Assembly: GCF_003605385.1 (NCBI RefSeq)
Contig: NZ_QYTV02000003.1
Location: forward strand, 62,001-126,000
DNA: 64,000 nucleotides
DNA from: Siminovitchia acidinfaciens
Lineage (GTDB): Bacteria > Bacillota > Bacilli > Bacillales > Bacillaceae_C
Direction: 5' to 3'
A program made the position numbers and the translations under genes. Each line of letters begins with the position of its first letter. The stretch's first letter is position 1. The notes below the pieces were generated by a model. That model did not search any database. It was not told the DNA's origin and saw only the letters and a program-made list of their open reading frames with translations. Positions 27,573 to 36,806 of this stretch are shown in pieces.

Positions 27573-28712
27573 ATGTCAAGCTGGTTTACAATCATACCAT
27601 TCATGGTAATTATTGGTGCAGTAATAGGGGGATTTACGAACTTTTTAGCTATCCGCATGCTGTTTCGGCCATACCGTACGCTTTATTTAGGGAAATGGCA
27701 GGTTCCATTCACCCCCGGATTAATTCCAAAGCGACAAGGTGAATTGGCTGCGCAAATTGGAAAGCTTGTTGTTGGATATTTAGTTACCCCTGAGAGCATT
27801 TATAAAAAATTGACTGACGATACGTTCAAGCGGGAGACAGAAGAGTGGATCAATGCCAAATTGAACACCTGGCTGGAAAAAGGGATGACGTCTGAAGAAA
27901 TACTGGAACGATTTGGGATAAATAAACCAGCGGAAAGAATGAATGCTGCTATTCATAAGACGATTGATAAAAAATATGCTGAGCTGAAAATGAGGTATTT
28001 GGATAAGTCAATCGGTGACATTCTTCCTGACCAACTGACAGACACCATTTACAGCAAAATTCCCGGGATGGCTGACCATATGATTCAAAAAGGTGCAGAT
28101 TACTTTTCAAGCGATGAAGGAAAAGAAAAAATCAGAGTCATGATCGAGAACTTTTTAAAAAATAGGGGGAAACTCTGGAACTTAGTCCAAATGTTTATTG
28201 GAGAAGATCAGCTGGCGGATAAATTGCAGCCGGAAATCATGAAATTCCTCTATAATAAAGGCACAAGGGACCTGCTGATATCTATTTTGGAAGAAGAAGG
28301 AAGAAAATTGGAGCAAAGAAAACTTAGTGAATTTTATTCCAGCATCAATGAAGACAGAGTCCTGCAATTTATAAAAGAGGGATCCGCTGACCTTTTTCCG
28401 CTGGAGGGGTACTTGCGAAAGCCGGTCAAAGAACTCATTGAGCCTTATAGAATTAAATTGCTGGATACAGCCGTTCCCCGCTTGCTTGCCGCAGGCGGCG
28501 ACTATTTGACAAAACAATCAGGCGAAATACTTGAGCGATTCCAAGTGGAAGATATTGTCCGAAAAGAAATAGAATCATTTTCTTTGGAACGCTTGGAAGA
28601 GCTTGTCATATCTGTCGCCAAGAAGGAACTGGTGATGATTACTTACTTGGGTGCGCTTCTCGGAGGCTTAATCGGAATGATCCAAGGTATCATTGTAATG
28701 CTCACTTCATAG
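27573..28712 (+). CDS. yheB: YheB, DUF445-family membrane protein
   Basis: 379 residues with hydrophobic segments at both ends (FTIIPFMVIIGAVIGGFTNFLAIRMLF at 4-30 and MITYLGALLGGLIGMIQGIIVML near 353-378) and a long helical middle. The GGFTNFLAIRMLFRPYR and PFTPGLIPKRQGELA motifs are the DUF445 signature. Function is unknown. AAAGGAGAGG precedes ATG. It is followed by yheA 30 nt later, the same pair as in B. subtilis. Confidence 0.9.
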   Translation: MSSWFTIIPFMVIIGAVIGGFTNFLAIRMLFRPYRTLYLGKWQVPFTPGLIPKRQGELAAQIGKLVVGYLVTPESIYKKLTDDTFKRETEEWINAKLNTWLEKGMTSEEILERFGINKPAERMNAAIHKTIDKKYAELKMRYLDKSIGDILPDQLTDTIYSKIPGMADHMIQKGADYFSSDEGKEKIRVMIENFLKNRGKLWNLVQMFIGEDQLADKLQPEIMKFLYNKGTRDLLISILEEEGRKLEQRKLSEFYSSINEDRVLQFIKEGSADLFPLEGYLRKPVKELIEPYRIKLLDTAVPRLLAAGGDYLTKQSGEILERFQVEDIVRKEIESFSLERLEELVISVAKKELVMITYLGALLGGLIGMIQGIIVMLTS

Positions 28713-28742
28713 TATGTTACACTTGGGTGAGGAGGGATGAAA

Positions 28743-29093
28743 ATGAACACAAACCTGTATGATTATGCGTATGAACTTGAAAAAGCCATGCGAAGCAGTG
28801 ACGAATTCAAGCATTTACAAGAAATGTATAAATCCGTGACTAACGACAGTGAAGCAAGCCAGATGTTTGACGAGTTTAGGAATGTCCAGATGCAGCTCCA
28901 GCAAAAACAAATGCAAGGCTATGACATAACTGAAGATGAGGTTATGAGGGCACAGGAGATTGCCAACCGGGCGCAGGAAAACGAGAAAGTGACCATGCTC
29001 ATGGAAGCGGAACAACGAATGAGCATGACAATCACCGAATTGAATAAAATTATCATGAAGCCGCTCGATGACTTGTACGGCTCAATGGCTTAA
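28743..29093 (+). CDS. yheA: YheA, YlbF/YmcA-family protein
   Basis: 116 residues, all-helical, with the family pattern LEKAMRSSDEFKHLQEMYKSV...MFDEFRNVQMQLQQKQMQG and a C-terminal helix. The paralogues YlbF and YmcA (RicF, RicA) work with RicT in controlling RNA processing, sporulation and competence; YheA itself is less clear. ATG 28743 is chosen over 28737 since GAGGAGGG ends just before the latter. It is the second gene of the yheBA operon. Confidence 0.85.
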   Translation: MNTNLYDYAYELEKAMRSSDEFKHLQEMYKSVTNDSEASQMFDEFRNVQMQLQQKQMQGYDITEDEVMRAQEIANRAQENEKVTMLMEAEQRMSMTITELNKIIMKPLDDLYGSMA

Positions 29094-29094
29094 G

Positions 29095-29121
29095 TAAGCT
29101 CCTCATTGAGGAGCTTTTTTT
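29095..29121 (+). terminator. Terminator of yheBA
   Basis: AAGCTCCTCA and GAGGAGCTT pair around a tiny loop, followed by TTTTTT. The next 240 bp to yhaX hold no visible gene. Confidence 0.9.
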
Positions 29122-29363
29122 GAAAAAAACCCAAAAATATATGAGATAGTTGAACTTCTCCCGGATGAGCGCTCGGTCCAGATTTCGGCAGGAGAAAAGG
29201 GGAACATTTCAAGCATACGATAATGGATGACGATTACCTCCCGAGCAATAGGGAATACCGTAAAACGTTTTTGGAATAGAGCGACTACATTTTTTCAGGT
29301 CTACCCGGCAGGCGTGTCTCGTATACATAAGAAGAGGATGAGATTGCTTAAAGGGGGAACATC

Positions 29364-30281
29364 ATGACCTATAAAATGCTTGTATTAAATATTGATGGGA
29401 CATTGCTGCAAGAAAATGGCCGCATTCATAAGCAAACCCGTGAGGCGATTGAATTCGCCCTTCAAAAAGGGATTCACATAATATTGGCAACAACAAGAAA
29501 CTTTCCAGCAGCAAAAAGGATAGCCAAGTCATTAAAGCTAAAAGATTATATCATTGCCCACCATGGGGCTTTTATCGCGAAAGATATTGGTAAACCCATT
29601 TATGTACACAGGGTCCACGAACAAATTACAAGTGAAATTACAGCTCTTCTTGAATCTTTTTCGTGTCAAATTCGTCTGGTAAATGAAAAGTTTTTAATTG
29701 GCAATAAAATAAAAGTCCCAAATAATATGATGGCCAAAGTTGTTTTTCAGTCGGCAAACCGCTTCATGTATCAGGAACGCTATGTTGATTCCATTAGTGA
29801 AAAGCTACTAGATCAGCCGGTTTCTCCACCTAACATGGAAGTTGTCTTTTTCGACGAAAAAGATATGGACGATGCCAAAAGGGCAATTAAAGAAATGTAT
29901 GATGAAGTCGTCTGTATTCCAATTGAACCATTAAAAATGGTGATAGTTCCAGCGGGAGTCTCCAAATTGACTGGTGTAAAATTTGTATGCAGTCAATATG
30001 GAATAAAAAGGCATGAGGTGGTATCCATCGGAGCGGGTATGGATGATATCCCGCTAATGAACTGGTCCGGTATGGGAGTAGCCATGGGAAATTCGCCCAA
30101 GGAAGTGCAGGATGCGGCCGATTGGATTACCAGGACGAATAACGATAATGGTGTTGCATATATGGTCAAGGAACATTTCAGAAAGCAGTATCGGCTGGGT
30201 TTCTTAAATAAATTGAAAAACGCTGAGGAGCCCATAGAAGAATTTGATTTAATAAGTGCGGAAGAGAACGAACTGAAATAA
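29364..30281 (+). CDS. yhaX: YhaX-like HAD/Cof-family protein with Asn at the nucleophile position
   Basis: 305 residues with HAD Cof-type layout: motif I LNIDGTLL (9-16), motif II ILATTR (about 40-45), Lys in GVSKLTG (about 198), and motif IV GAGMDDIPLM (about 217-226). In motif I the first Asp, the phosphoryl-accepting nucleophile, is Asn9 (codon AAT 29388-29390), so ordinary phosphatase activity is doubtful. YhaX of B. subtilis is expressed in sporulation. Here it lies between yheBA and yhzD-yhaO, matching the B. subtilis neighbourhood. Confidence 0.82.
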   Translation: MTYKMLVLNIDGTLLQENGRIHKQTREAIEFALQKGIHIILATTRNFPAAKRIAKSLKLKDYIIAHHGAFIAKDIGKPIYVHRVHEQITSEITALLESFSCQIRLVNEKFLIGNKIKVPNNMMAKVVFQSANRFMYQERYVDSISEKLLDQPVSPPNMEVVFFDEKDMDDAKRAIKEMYDEVVCIPIEPLKMVIVPAGVSKLTGVKFVCSQYGIKRHEVVSIGAGMDDIPLMNWSGMGVAMGNSPKEVQDAADWITRTNNDNGVAYMVKEHFRKQYRLGFLNKLKNAEEPIEEFDLISAEENELK

Positions 30282-30287
30282 AAGGAA

Positions 30288-30333
30288 AGAAGACTGTCCT
30301 AATAATAAAACGGGACAGTCTTCCTGTGTTTTG
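30288..30333 (+). terminator. Terminator of yhaX
   Basis: AAGACTGTCC (30290-30299) pairs with GGACAGTCTT (30313-30322), followed by a T-rich stretch. Confidence 0.85.
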
Positions 30334-30387
30334 TTGAGCGGACTATAAAATTCCATGCTTGTGGAAAAATGTTAATCGGATTACTCT

Positions 30388-30617
30388 ACGTCTAGCTCCA
30401 GCGCCTATCCCCTCGAGGTCACAAGCATGCAAGGAAGCAAAAGTGCTCCTGCGCCATAGCTTATTCGAAGGAGTCTTGTTCAGCTCGTCGCAAAGCTGCA
30501 TGGAGCATTTTCAAAGTAGCTGCTCAAGATGTTTTCAAGTAAGCCGCTTGGTTGAAGAACTGCCTCCTCGGGAGTCGTCTTGTTTGCCCGCGCTGAGCAA
30601 GGCACTTGCGCTTTTGT
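30388..30617 (+). repeat. Dispersed modular repeat, copy R5
   Basis: Runs from CGTCTAGCTCCAGCGCC to CACTTGCGCTTTTG. It encloses the GTCGCAAAGCTGCATGGAGCA module, as R4 does, with the CTAGTGC module missing. It lies between convergent yhaX and yhzD and ends 2 nt before the yhzD stop codon. Confidence 0.88.
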
Positions 30618-30619
30618 TC

Positions 30620-30805
30620 TTACCGGTGAAACAGTATTAGTTTCCCTGAGGGCGATGCACAGCGATGCGTTTTATCAAGCAATTCTTTTTCGGTCAAAAT
30701 CGCTGTCCCTTTTTCTTTGGCTTGCTCATCATTTGCTGCTTCAAAACTTTCATCCAATAGCTTTTCTCCTGTTGGTTCAAAAGCGGATAATTGATAAATC
30801 CCCAT
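30620..30805 (-). CDS. yhzD: YhzD-like small protein
   Basis: 61 residues (MGIYQLSAFEPTGEKLLDESFEAANDEQAKEKG...HRCASPSGKLILFHR), soluble, matching in size and pattern the B. subtilis YhzD protein as I recall it. GGAGG precedes ATG 30805. It is divergent from yhaO, and its stop codon lies directly against copy R5 of the repeat. Function is unknown. Confidence 0.7.
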   Translation of the reverse strand: MGIYQLSAFEPTGEKLLDESFEAANDEQAKEKGTAILTEKELLDKTHRCASPSGKLILFHR

Positions 30806-30949
30806 ATTTTTTCAACCTCCAACTGGCTTTTTATCCATTGTTACATAATTTTACTTATACGAAAAGCGGCATGGGGACTAGGTATGGCAGTCGCTTCTAT
30901 ATTCATGTATAATGATAAGAACGTACATTCGCTTGGGGGAGTGATTGTT

Positions 30950-32188
30950 TTGGAGGGAATCCGCTTTATTCACACGGCAGATTTGCATTTGGACAGCCCT
31001 TTTCTGGGTTTGGGCCATCTGCCGGAAAAATTGTTTAAACGTCTGCAGGAAAGTACATTTTCCGCATTTGAACGGGTGGTTGACGCGGCCATTGAAAAAA
31101 ATGTCGATTTTATTTTAGTAGCCGGAGATCTTTTTGATGGAGAAGACCGAAGTATCAAAGCCCAGGCACGCCTAAGAAGGCAGCTGCAGCGTTTAAAGGA
31201 AAAAGATATTATCGCCTTTATTACACATGGAAACCATGATCATATGGCCGGTGACTGGATTAAGCTGGATATGCCGGAGAATGTTTATGTTTTTGGTGAA
31301 CAGCCTGATGCTTATCATTTTACCGCTAAAAATGGAGTAACCGTTCATGTGTATGGATTCAGCTATCCTGAAAGGCATGTATTTGCAAGAAAAATAGAGG
31401 AGTTCGAAAAAAAGCCCGGGGCAGACCTGAACATTGCGATGCTTCACGGCAGCGAAGAAGGACAAGCAGGAGCCCATCAGCCATATGCTCCCTTTACGGT
31501 TCATGAACTGCTTCAAAAGGAAATGGATTATTGGGCGCTTGGCCATATACATAAAAAAAGAATACTGCATTCGGACCCATACATTATTTATCCAGGAAAT
31601 ACGCAGGGCCGCCACCGGAAAGAAGAAGGGGAAAAAGGCTGCTATTTCGTCTCGATGACCAAGGAAGTCCGAGCCGAACTTGAATTTATTGAAACGGCAG
31701 ATATACGTTGGGAGTCAGTACAAATCCATCTGGAGGATGATATAGAACTGACAGAGCTATATACATCATGCGTTTCCGCAATGGAATCACTAGGAAACAA
31801 AAATCAAAGTGTCCTTTGCAGAATTCGATTAGCCAATAGTCATAGATTGTCCTCCAAGGTGCTGAAAATAATTGAAAATGGCGAGTTTATAGAGATGCTG
31901 CAAGATGAAGCTTTTCTTGAAGGCGAATTCGTCTGGCCTTATCGCGTAGAATTGGACCAAGCTTCAAATGATGGGCATCGCCTAATATCGGATGGTGCTT
32001 TTTTAAACATGCTGGATTCGGCTGTCCAGGATATGCAGGATAAAAGCTTATTCGATGAGGCCATATCCGGACTGTATACACATACTTATGCAAGCAGGTA
32101 TCTCGATTCTCTAGATGAAAGGGAAAGAGAGCAGCTGCTGCTTTCAGCGAAAAAATTAGTCTTATCACGCCTGTCTGAAATAGACTGA
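30950..32188 (+). CDS. yhaO: YhaO, metallophosphoesterase-type DNA exonuclease (SbcD/Mre11-like)
   Basis: 412 residues. The calcineurin-like nuclease motifs are complete: FIHTADLHLDSPF (6-18), LVAGDLFDGED (about 59-69), THGNHDH (about 96-102), and LGHIHK near 200. It pairs with the SMC-like YhaN, as Mre11 does with Rad50 and SbcD with SbcC. The start is taken as TTG 30950, with GGGGGAG 8 nt upstream; GTG 30941 is the alternative. It is the first gene of yhaO-yhaN-yhaM-yhaL. Confidence 0.9.
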   Translation: MEGIRFIHTADLHLDSPFLGLGHLPEKLFKRLQESTFSAFERVVDAAIEKNVDFILVAGDLFDGEDRSIKAQARLRRQLQRLKEKDIIAFITHGNHDHMAGDWIKLDMPENVYVFGEQPDAYHFTAKNGVTVHVYGFSYPERHVFARKIEEFEKKPGADLNIAMLHGSEEGQAGAHQPYAPFTVHELLQKEMDYWALGHIHKKRILHSDPYIIYPGNTQGRHRKEEGEKGCYFVSMTKEVRAELEFIETADIRWESVQIHLEDDIELTELYTSCVSAMESLGNKNQSVLCRIRLANSHRLSSKVLKIIENGEFIEMLQDEAFLEGEFVWPYRVELDQASNDGHRLISDGAFLNMLDSAVQDMQDKSLFDEAISGLYTHTYASRYLDSLDEREREQLLLSAKKLVLSRLSEID

Positions 32189-32202
32189 AAGGGGGAAGGT
32201 CC

Positions 32203-35184
32203 ATGAAATTAAAGCAAATACATATTTATGGGTTTGGAAGACTCAATGACTTCAAAGTGGATAATATTGAGGATATGCAATTGTTTTTTGGAGAAAATGA
32301 AGCTGGAAAATCTACGATCATGTCATTTATCCATAGTATCCTTTTTGGTTTTCCTACCCTCCAACAGTCAGAGTTAAGATATGAACCTAAAACTCATACT
32401 TCATACGGCGGGAAGCTAGTGTTCGATTCGGAAAAATACGGAGAGATAGTTATTGAACGGGTAAAGGGCAAAGCGGCAGGGGATGTTAATGTGCTGCTTG
32501 AAAATGGGCCGACAGAGGCTTCGGACTTCCTTCCGACTCTTTTAAATGGAACGGACAAAACAATGTACCGTAGTATTTTTTCCTTTGACCTTCAAGGGAT
32601 TCAGGAAATCCAGCGCCTTAAAGAGGACGACATCGGAAAATATCTGATTGCTGCCGGTACAGTGGGTACAGATGATCTTCTGCAGGTTGAAAAGCAAATA
32701 CAAAGGGAATTAAATCAACTATTTAAACCCGGCGGACGCAAGCCGATGCTCAACGAACAGCTGAAAAACCTTCGTCACAAGGAGCAGCAGCTTAAACATG
32801 CAAAACAGCAAAATGCCTTATATGAGTCACTTTTGGCCGAAATTGAGGAAATCAACAGCCGGGTGAAAACATCAAAAGAGCTTTTGGATAATCGGAAAGA
32901 AGAGCACGGCTCGCTAAGTGACATTTTTAAGAAATGGCCGCTGATTAAGGAAAGAAATCAAATAAAGAAACGTTTATTAGAGCTGGATGGAGTAGCATTT
33001 CCGATGGATGGGTTGAAAAGGTTAGAAAAATATAATGATCGTTTATTGGAAATATCGAGTACATTAAAAACTGTGGAGCAAAGGATTGCGAATACCAAAA
33101 GGGAAATGAAGGAAAATGCTTTTCTCGTGGACTTTAACAAAAATAAAGCAGAAACGTTTATTCGCGAATGGCCAAAACAGCAGCAAGAAATGGAAGAATT
33201 GGCCAAACTGGAGCATGTCATTGCCGGAGCCCGAACAGAATACGAGTCTATTGTTGCCGAATTACATTACTCATCTGAAAAAGCTCAATCCGTAAAATGC
33301 TTGAATTTGGGAATCGATATGAAGGCCAGAATAAAAGAAACGCTCCAACAATATATGAGATATGAAGGTCGGATGAAAGATCTGGAGGATCGTTTGGAGC
33401 TTGATAGAAAAGAAATTATCGCTCTGGAAAATGCATGTGAAGCAATAGAAAAGCAATTAGTCAGCGAAAGTACTTTTAAAGATTGGAAAGTGCTATATGA
33501 GAGGCGGGAATCAGCTGCTGATCTTGAAGAACAAAGAAAAGAGCTTCAAGAGGAAGTGGAAGGTCTTAAGAATAGAAAGAAACGTGCAGATGAAATTTAT
33601 CAAAAAAAGAAAAGCCAGACCGTCATTTTATCATCTGCTTTCCTTCTCATCTTTTTCAGTATGTTTATTTGGGGTTTCCTGTCCAAACAATGGACACTGA
33701 CGATTGTAGCTGTTGCCGGCATCGTATATACGATCGTTTCATTCCTAAGGAGAGGAGAAGGGACCAGCCCCGATTTTATTACAGAAACCTTGAACGCCAA
33801 GCGCGAAAAGCTGAAAAAAACGGAAGAATTGTTGGAAACATCAATTGGTGATATTCATGTTGTTCACCAGTTTAAGCAGCAGCTTGTGCTACGAGAGAAA
33901 TGGAAGGATCAGTTTTCAAGACTTGAGGAACAAAAAAAGAAGTTTGAAGAATCCTGTTCCCTGTTACAAAAGGTAAGGGACAGCGTTGATGCCGAGGAAA
34001 AAAAATTAGACGACATTAAAGTGAAGCTTGGATTGAGTGAGAATTTTTCTCACCGGAAGATCGAGGATGCCTTCTCCATGTTAAAGGAACTCCAGCAGCT
34101 TGATCAGCAAATTGGAGAAATCGAAGCTCAAAAGGTACAGATTCTGAATGGGCAAGAAAAATGGCATGAAAATCTCTTACAATTCCTTATGGAGAGAGAC
34201 ATCGAGTTTCATGAACCTGCCCAGGCGATATACATTTTGCAAAAAACATTGAAAAAAGAACAGGAAAAGGAAATCCTCTTAAAAGAATTGGGAAAGAAAT
34301 TGTCCGAGCTAAATGTAAACATCCTTCAAATTCAGAATGAAAAAGCTGCTCTACTGTCCAGTTTGAACAAGCTTTTTGAAGCGGCTGATGTTACATGTGA
34401 AGAAGATTTCCGCAAAAAATCCAGGCTTTTTGAAGAGAGAAACCACCTTTTAGAGCGCTTGGCTTTGTTGGAAGACCAGCTTGGAGAGGAAGATGATAAA
34501 ATCGTCCAAAACCATGATGAGCTCCAACGTAAAATCAATCGTTTAAGCGAAGAAATGAATGAACTGTCACGCCATCTGGAAGAGGACAGAAACAGGCTGG
34601 CAATCTTAAACCAGGAAGTACGATTCCTTGAAGAAGGCGGCACATATACGGAGAATCTGCATCACTTTCGACAAATGCGCTCTACATTCAATGAAGAAGC
34701 CCATGGTTGGGCTGAATTAGCTGTTGCAGCGAGTTTACTTGAAAAAGTGATGGGAAAATACAAGGAAGGCCGTTTTCCGAAGGTAATTCGCAAAGCAACG
34801 GAATACTTTTCTTTTCTGACTGACGATGAGTATATCCGGCTTCATGTCCATCCGGATGGAAATCTGACGGTGGAAAGGAAGGACCGGATCTTGTTCTCAC
34901 CCGCGGAATTAAGCAGGGGTACCGGTGAACAACTTTATATCGCCATCAGGCTGGCGCTAGTGCATGTTCTGAAGGAAGAATACCCATTCCCTGTAATCAT
35001 CGATGACGGATTCGTAAACTTTGACCAAGAGAGAACAAAGAGAATGCTCCAACTGATCCAAAATTTTAGTGCTGATGCACAAGTTTTGTTGTTTACTTGC
35101 CACGGGCACATTGCTAATCAGTTTTCCGATGAACAGGTCATCCATATTCAACAAAGATTGCTACAACCGAATGTGGCTGAATAA
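32203..35184 (+). CDS. yhaN: YhaN, SMC/Rad50-like ATPase with central membrane segment
   Basis: 993 residues. Walker A GENEAGKS is at 30-37 and the signature LSRGTGEQLYIAIRLAL at about 904-920 with Walker B VIIDDGFVNFD at about 930-942, so the ATPase halves sit at the two ends. Between them lie long coiled coils. At about 478-510 the coil is broken by hydrophobic stretches (VILSSAFLLIFFSMFIWGFL and LTIVAVAGIVYTIVSFL), which predicts a membrane hairpin at the tip. It follows yhaO by 14 nt. A role in DNA end processing with YhaO is inferred from the family. Confidence 0.9.
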   Translation: MKLKQIHIYGFGRLNDFKVDNIEDMQLFFGENEAGKSTIMSFIHSILFGFPTLQQSELRYEPKTHTSYGGKLVFDSEKYGEIVIERVKGKAAGDVNVLLENGPTEASDFLPTLLNGTDKTMYRSIFSFDLQGIQEIQRLKEDDIGKYLIAAGTVGTDDLLQVEKQIQRELNQLFKPGGRKPMLNEQLKNLRHKEQQLKHAKQQNALYESLLAEIEEINSRVKTSKELLDNRKEEHGSLSDIFKKWPLIKERNQIKKRLLELDGVAFPMDGLKRLEKYNDRLLEISSTLKTVEQRIANTKREMKENAFLVDFNKNKAETFIREWPKQQQEMEELAKLEHVIAGARTEYESIVAELHYSSEKAQSVKCLNLGIDMKARIKETLQQYMRYEGRMKDLEDRLELDRKEIIALENACEAIEKQLVSESTFKDWKVLYERRESAADLEEQRKELQEEVEGLKNRKKRADEIYQKKKSQTVILSSAFLLIFFSMFIWGFLSKQWTLTIVAVAGIVYTIVSFLRRGEGTSPDFITETLNAKREKLKKTEELLETSIGDIHVVHQFKQQLVLREKWKDQFSRLEEQKKKFEESCSLLQKVRDSVDAEEKKLDDIKVKLGLSENFSHRKIEDAFSMLKELQQLDQQIGEIEAQKVQILNGQEKWHENLLQFLMERDIEFHEPAQAIYILQKTLKKEQEKEILLKELGKKLSELNVNILQIQNEKAALLSSLNKLFEAADVTCEEDFRKKSRLFEERNHLLERLALLEDQLGEEDDKIVQNHDELQRKINRLSEEMNELSRHLEEDRNRLAILNQEVRFLEEGGTYTENLHHFRQMRSTFNEEAHGWAELAVAASLLEKVMGKYKEGRFPKVIRKATEYFSFLTDDEYIRLHVHPDGNLTVERKDRILFSPAELSRGTGEQLYIAIRLALVHVLKEEYPFPVIIDDGFVNFDQERTKRMLQLIQNFSADAQVLLFTCHGHIANQFSDEQVIHIQQRLLQPNVAE

Positions 35185-35247
35185 TGAGGAATGGTGGCAA
35201 GAGATTATGTTATAATTTGGTGAGAATAAAGGGAGGCAGGCGTTTGG

Positions 35248-36192
35248 ATGTTAAAAGAATTGATGGAACATGAAGTCGGGGAACAGGTGGACTTATTTCT
35301 TCTTATCAAGAGCGCGTACAGAGGAGTTGCAAGCAACGGCAAGCCTTTTCTAACGCTCATTTTACAAGACCGTTCAGGCGATATTGAAGCCAAGCTTTGG
35401 GACGCTTCTGACAGTGAGGTCACTGCATACCAGCAGGGAACGATTGTCAGGGTCACCGGGGAAGTTCATAATTATCGGGGAAGGATGCAGTTGAAAATAA
35501 AGAAAATCAGACGCTCGAACCCTCAGGATAATGTTAGCGTCGGCGATTTACTGGAGAAAGCTCCGATATCAAAGGACGAAATTTCAAGCAAGGTTACTCA
35601 ATATATATTTGAAATGAAGAATCCAAATATTCAACGGATTACAAGGCATTTGCTTCGCAAGTACCAAGAGCAGTTCCTTGAATATCCGGCAGCAACGAAA
35701 AATCATCATGAGTTTGTTTCGGGTCTCGGCTATCATGTAGTTTCCATGTTGGACTTGGCTAAGGCAGTGGCTGAGCTTTACCCGTCTCTTGACCGTGATC
35801 TGCTGTTTGCCGGCATCATTCTTCATGACCTTGGAAAGGTTATCGAGTTGTCCGGCCCTGTAGCGGCGGCCTACACGATTGAAGGGAACCTGCTTGGCCA
35901 TATTACCATTATTGTCAATGAAATCGGAAAGGCTGCAGAAGAACTTGGAATTCAGGGGGAAGAAGTTGTTATTCTTCAGCATCTCGTACTTAGCCATCAT
36001 GGAAAGCTGGAATGGGGAAGCCCGAAACAGCCGATGATCAAAGAGGCTGAAATCCTTTTTCTCATCGATAATATGGACGCAAAAATGAATATGCTTGACC
36101 GTGCTTTAAAACATGTCAAGCCCGGAGAATTTTCAGAGAAAGTTTTCCCGCTTGATAACCGATCCTTTTATAAACCGACATTTCATTCGTGA
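35248..36192 (+). CDS. yhaM: 3'-5' exoribonuclease YhaM
   Basis: 314 residues: an OB-fold domain (about 10-95: [26 protein letters not shown]) followed by an HD phosphohydrolase domain ([33 protein letters not shown]). It degrades RNA and single-stranded DNA from the 3' end with metal ions. GGGAGG lies 11 nt upstream of ATG. It lies 63 nt after yhaN and likely shares its transcript. Confidence 0.93.
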   Translation: MLKELMEHEVGEQVDLFLLIKSAYRGVASNGKPFLTLILQDRSGDIEAKLWDASDSEVTAYQQGTIVRVTGEVHNYRGRMQLKIKKIRRSNPQDNVSVGDLLEKAPISKDEISSKVTQYIFEMKNPNIQRITRHLLRKYQEQFLEYPAATKNHHEFVSGLGYHVVSMLDLAKAVAELYPSLDRDLLFAGIILHDLGKVIELSGPVAAAYTIEGNLLGHITIIVNEIGKAAEELGIQGEEVVILQHLVLSHHGKLEWGSPKQPMIKEAEILFLIDNMDAKMNMLDRALKHVKPGEFSEKVFPLDNRSFYKPTFHS

Positions 36193-36222
36193 TGCCTCTG
36201 TCTTAGAGGCATTTTTTTTGTT
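36192..36222 (+). terminator. Terminator of yhaM
   Basis: ATGCCTCT pairs with AGAGGCAT around GTCTT, followed by TTTTTTTT. The stem starts in the stop codon region, so yhaL probably has its own promoter. Confidence 0.88.
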
Positions 36223-36276
36223 TTTTCACATATTATTACAATAGTATGGACTAGCCTACGAAAGGAGAAGGAGAAA

Positions 36277-36471
36277 ATGACCTTGCCCATTTGGTTGTAT
36301 TTCGTTATTGCAGGAATATTCGTCAGTGCTTTCATGGCTATTAAAACAGCCCGTGAAGATCGTGAATTCGAAAGGGAATGGATAGAGAAGGAAGGCGAAG
36401 TCTACATTGAGAGGATGGAGGAAGAGAAGGAACGGAGGAAACAGGTAAGGGAAGCGGAAGGTTTGGAATAA
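36277..36471 (+). CDS. yhaL: Sporulation protein YhaL
   Basis: 64 residues: one N-terminal membrane segment (LPIWLYFVIAGIFVSAFMAI) followed by a highly charged helical tail (REDREFEREWIEKEGEVYIERMEEEKERRK). It matches YhaL in size, layout and position after yhaM. AAAGGAGAAGGAG precedes the ATG. Family members are sporulation-associated with unknown mechanism. Confidence 0.85.
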   Translation: MTLPIWLYFVIAGIFVSAFMAIKTAREDREFEREWIEKEGEVYIERMEEEKERRKQVREAEGLE

Positions 36472-36474
36472 TAA

Positions 36475-36731
36475 GGAATAGCGCAGGGCGCGCAGCCTTA
36501 GGCGACAAGCACAAGGCGAATTTTGATGAGGGAGCTCTTCACCGGCCACAGTAAAGCTGCTAATATTAATTACATCGTGAGAAACTTCTTTAAATTGGCC
36601 TTCATGCAGCTTTGCGACGAGGGGAAACATATGCTTCCCTGAATAGGCTGTACCGCAGGGGCACGTTCACCCTGATTAAGCTTCGTTGCAACTTGTGACC
36701 TTGAGCTGATGGCGTCTGAAGCTAGACAACG
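36475..36731 (-). repeat. Dispersed modular repeat, copy R6
   Basis: Left end GGAATAGCGCAGGGCGC, right end GAAGCTAGACAAC, so the TTGTCTAGC end is on the right. It contains the CATGCAGCTTTGCGACG module. It starts about 4 nt after the yhaL stop codon and ends about 40 bp before the prsA terminator. Confidence 0.82.
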
Positions 36732-36771
36732 TATCCTAGAACATTTGGTAAGGTTTTTATACTTAACTTTA

Positions 36772-36806
36772 AAAATAAAAGCTGCCCAACGAGGGGGCAG
36801 CTCTTA
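36772..36806 (-). terminator. Terminator of prsA
   Basis: On the minus strand AGCTGCCC and GGGCAGCT pair and are followed by TTTTATTTTT. Confidence 0.88.
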
